DNA from: Imperialibacter sp964351395
GTDB taxonomy: Bacteria; Bacteroidota; Bacteroidia; Cytophagales; Cyclobacteriaceae
Reading direction: 5' to 3'
NCBI GenBank assembly: GCA_964351395.1
Contig: CAYGOF010000018.1
Coordinates: 37,508 to 101,507 of the forward strand
Length of the DNA stretch: 64,000 bases
Numbering within the stretch: position 1 is the stretch's first letter; each line of letters opens with the position of its first letter. Positions 61,524 through 64,000 of the stretch are shown piece by piece. The notes beneath the pieces are model-generated. The model did not search any database. It had not been told where the DNA came from and was given only the letters and a program-made list of their open reading frames with translations. A program made the position numbers and the translations under genes.

Positions 61524-61680
61524 GAAAAATATTCTTTGATTTGTGCAATAAAAACCCCCTTATTTTGAAATAAGAGGGTTTCCAATTAAAATAATACTAT
61601 TTAAAGTAGTCCGTAGGGGGCTATTTAATGTATTGATTACCAATAGTTTATGAATTTTTAAGAAAACATTTAGTCAAACT
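61524..61680 (+). repeat. dispersed intergenic repeat, copy D
   Basis: The leader GAAAAATATTCTTTGATTTG is followed by hairpin AAACCCCCTTATT-TTG-AAATAAGAGGGTTT at 61552-61581, then joint AAATAATACTATTTAA, core GTAGTCCGTAGGGGG at 61606-61620, TTGATTACCA, TTTATGAATTTTTAAGAAAAC and ATTTAGTCAAAC. It shares its first half with copy B. In the stem one A-T pair of B is C-G here, a compensated change, beside one C-A mismatch. Confidence 0.8.
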
Positions 61681-62199
61681 TTCTATTTGAATTTTAGTGA
61701 CACATTTATTAAATATTTCAGTTGATTTTGGTAGATCCTATCTCATTGCTCAACTCATCGTTTAGCGCCTGGTATGAGTCGTTTTTATATATTATAAATT
61801 TCTGATAAGCAAAACTATTGTTCAACCAATGCTTATTATTAACTACCCCCCTTTTCGATCTATTTCCTCTCAACTTGATAAGACAAGTCAATCTCTATTA
61901 ATAGACACGTTCCACAGATCTCCTTTTTTGCAGAATTATTTTAGAAAGCTACATCTGAGAAAAGAAATGCAATGGTTGGTTCTGAGCTACCTCAATGAAG
62001 AAATGCTATTTGGCCGTCAAAACATTTAAGATTTGAAAAGTCAAAGAACTCGTTGGATTGTGGTGAGCAATCTGGCCAAAAGCATTAAAAATGGGAGCAG
62101 GATTAGTACAAAAATACCTATTTATGAGTATTTATACTTTACACAAGATTCCCGTCCTTTAATAGTCAACCTGAATTTTTTCCATTAAAAAGCCTTATA

Positions 62200-62303
62200 A
62201 TGAAAATCTACCATCTGCTTACTACTCTGCTGACTTTTTCGATTCCCGTCAAAGTAGTGATCAAGAAAGCATTACTCAAATTGGTAATCCGACAGTAATA
62301 TGA
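62200..62303 (+). pseudogene. possible frameshifted curlin-like fragment
   Basis: From ATG 62200 a signal-peptide-like start reads MKIYHLLTTLLTFSIPV. One frame over it continues QSSDQESITQIGNPTVI and a stop. The Q-x-x-x-x-x-Q-I-G-N spacing is that of a curlin (CsgA/CsgB) repeat unit. One missing base after the signal sequence would join the two halves. It is very short, so this may be coincidence. The remnant would fit a region of surface-protein genes. Confidence 0.25.
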
Positions 62304-62559
62304 GATTAACATCCTTAAGTCGGTTCTACTTAGCTTTTTCTGAATTACAGAAGCAGCACTTATTGCTTTGCAAAAAAAAAATAGCTCTATTCTTTAATTG
62401 GTTTTGGCCCTCAATGATATGTCTACAACGCAAAAAAAATACCATTTTATATTTTCCATTAGTATTCAGAATGAAAAATTAAGTAACTATTTCATTCGAA
62501 TATATCGATACAAAAATATCGGAATTTAATTTTTTTTGATCGATCTAAAATAATGTCGT

Positions 62560-64000
62560 ATGAAAAGGTCATGTCTTTTACTTTTACTCCTTGTATTGTC
62601 TGCTTCATATTCATACTCCCAAGATGTGGATGGTGATGGTTACGATTTGATTGTTGATTGTAATGACAATAATTCAAGTGTTAATCCAGGTGCTATCGAA
62701 ATTGAGGACGGTATTGATAACAATTGTGATGGTTTTATTGATGATATCGATTTAGATGGCGATGGTTTCCCAGTAACGGTTGATTGTGATGACGACAATA
62801 AACTCGTTTACCCTGGAGCTGTTGAATAAATTGGTGACCTAATTGACAATGATTGTGATGGAGAGGTAGATGAGGCTTCAGATCCAACTACTTACAAAAT
62901 AGTAATAACAGAAATACATTACAATCCAGCTTCCGTAGGAGATAATGAGGGTGAATTTCTTGAGATAGCAAACCTGGAGTCGATAAAAATCCCTCTAATT
63001 GGATGGAGAATAGATGACGGAGGTACTCAAATAGCTTTGCCAAATATTGAATTAGACCCTTATGAAGTTGTAGTTTTTTCAAGAAAAAATGAACAGTACT
63101 TTTCAAACATATGGGGTAGTACTAGTAATTGCAGAGTTATCTATTTTCCGGAAATAGGTCAAAAAACACTTCTTCTAGCCAATACTATAGATGATATAAG
63201 TCTTTATGATAATAATGGGAATCTTGTTGACAATGTTTATTACGAACGAGGGACAAATTCTTGGCCGACGGCGAATGGTCAATCTATATATTTGTTGCCA
63301 TCCAACCTAAATGCAAATGATAACGATAGTGGAAATAATTGGGCTTTAAGTCAAGATGGAGTTGATCTTGCGTACCAAGAATCTTTGGGAGATGTCGCGT
63401 CACCTGGCTTGGTTGCAGGCCTTACAGATGTAAATAAGGCTCCAATATTTATATCCAGTTCAAAAATCTCTGTGGAAGAGAATGAGTCATTTGTAATTGA
63501 CATCAACGCAAACAATGGAGATGGTGGAGATATAGATATGGGTGTTTTCTATAGTATTTCTGGAGGACCAGATCAGCTTTTGTTTAGTTTGACAGACGAC
63601 ATGTTAAGTTTTGTTGGTAGCCCAGATTTTGAGACTCCTACTGATGATAATTCTAATAATATTTATGAAGTAATTGTTACTGCAAGTGATGGATTACTTT
63701 CTACCGATCAAACAATTTTAATTACTGTTACAGATCTAGATGAGATCGCTCCAAACATCACTTCTGCTTCTACTGCAAGCGTAGCTGAAAACAGTGCAGG
63801 AACAGTCTACACTGCCACAGCAGATGAATCGGTTACTTTCAGCCTAGGTTCCAGCAAAGATGAGAGCTTGTTTACCTTAGCAACCGATGCTGTGAGTTTT
63901 ATAAGTGCTCCTGACTTTGAGAGTCCTCAGGATGGTAATACAGATAATGTCTATCTCATTGATTTGATAGCAACAGATGGAGCAGGTAACGCTACCACCC
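62560..64000 (+). pseudogene. large surface protein (MopE metal-binding repeats, lamin-tail domain, cadherin-like repeats), in-frame TAA, runs off the window
   Basis: The signal peptide is LVLSASYSYS-Q. Three MopE-type calcium/metal-binding repeats follow: DVDGDGYDLIVDCNDNNSSV, then DLDGDGFPVTVDCDDDNKLV, and a third ending LIDNDCDGEVDE. TAA at 62827-62829 falls between GAVE and IGDLIDND; relatives have an acid there, so GAA to TAA would fit. The same frame then stays open to the right edge. It gives a lamin-tail domain (IVITEIHYNPASVGDNEGEF, LEIANLES) and at least two cadherin-like beta repeats (ISVEENESFVIDINAN, ASVAENSAGTVYTATADESV). It is probably a secreted adhesin of several hundred to thousands of residues. 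AT-rich at the 5' end. Confidence 0.8.

Larger units (their letters stand above)
61094..62559. other. gene-poor stretch between the AbiE pair and the surface protein
   Basis: About 1.46 kb without a well-supported gene. Contents: the AbiE promoter region, repeat copy D, and a short frame near 61390-61518 reading ELRGLPVAIQLMVDLPGDAA then PEKPFLTSNPQVFGLIH and a stop, which looks like the tail of an unknown protein without a start. There is also a 66-codon frame at 61829-62029 with no recognised family, and a possible curlin-like fragment at 62.2 kb. The sequence is AT-rich and looks like decayed accessory DNA. Confidence 0.5.

Noticed and set aside
47403..61680. Repeat copies considered as a CRISPR array or integron attC sites
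   Set aside because: Copies are kilobases apart with different hairpins, no regular spacers and no cas or integrase gene.
48667..64000. Stop-codon reassignment as an explanation of the in-frame TAA and TAG
   Set aside because: Both codons are used as normal ends in neighbouring intact genes, for example TAA after imuA and TAG after the hypothetical gene at 3.1-3.8 kb.
1..64000. tRNA, rRNA and complete insertion sequences
   Set aside because: None was found by reading both strands; no transposase or integrase family motif was recognised in any frame.

Overview
The window reads as a chromosomal segment of a Bacteroidota bacterium, most likely a marine or environmental Cytophagales. The support is two TonB-dependent receptors with carboxypeptidase-regulatory-like N-terminal domains, a DUF4374 (XusB-type) lipoprotein, a DUF5916 protein, a LytTR/His_kinase two-component pair, many short Bacteroidota lipoprotein signals, weak or absent Shine-Dalgarno sequences, and a TAnnTTTG-type -7 promoter box before imuA. 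No rRNA, tRNA, CRISPR array, complete insertion sequence or prophage was seen.

Layout. 1-16.5 kb is a catabolic and housekeeping stretch: the 3' end of an alpha/beta hydrolase gene, a decayed DUF4926 gene, a feruloyl-esterase-like enzyme, a sugar isomerase-type lipoprotein, a 1009-residue cytochrome c/sugar-binding lipoprotein paired with a ThuA-domain lipoprotein, an M20 amidohydrolase, an esterase-SGNH fusion, purT, a ParE-type toxin-antitoxin pair, a DinB-like protein and a Tat-exported URO-D-family protein. 16.8-22.4 kb is the ImuA-ImuB-DnaE2 mutagenic translesion cassette.

22.7-47.4 kb is a metal-acquisition island on the minus strand. One run of closely spaced genes (38.8 to 22.7 kb) holds an ABC-2 cassette (ATPase plus two DUF3526-type permeases), a small DUF2946-like membrane protein, a COG0523 GTPase, DUF1826, DUF5916 and VOC proteins, a XusA-like receptor, a XusB-like lipoprotein, and a second paralogous ABC-2 cassette. 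Next to it is a set of zinc-type genes: a second DUF2946-like protein, a DUF3299-like protein, a ZIP transporter, a MacB-type ABC pair, a His-rich lipoprotein, an acidic lipoprotein, a TonB receptor and a Fur-family regulator. These carry repeated 17-bp boxes of the form WTGCAA-N5-TTGCAW, which look like the operators of that regulator (probably a Zur).

47.5-57.5 kb holds a TetR regulator, an interrupted NmrA-type oxidoreductase gene, an RND efflux operon and its probable LytTR two-component system, in which the kinase gene has an in-frame TAG. 57.6-64 kb is visibly AT-richer and patchy: DUF2461 and DUF5655 genes, a structured RNA block that may be a group II intron remnant, an AbiE-type toxin-antitoxin pair, a long gene-poor stretch, and the start of a large MopE/lamin-tail/cadherin-like surface protein gene with an in-frame TAA.

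Two cross-cutting observations stand out. A dispersed intergenic element with a terminator-like hairpin and a strongly conserved G-rich core occurs four times, all in the same orientation, with compensatory changes in the hairpins. Three genes are each broken by a single in-frame stop codon while the frame beyond stays intact, and a fourth (DUF4926) carries two single-base deletions. That suggests recent gene decay or sequence error.
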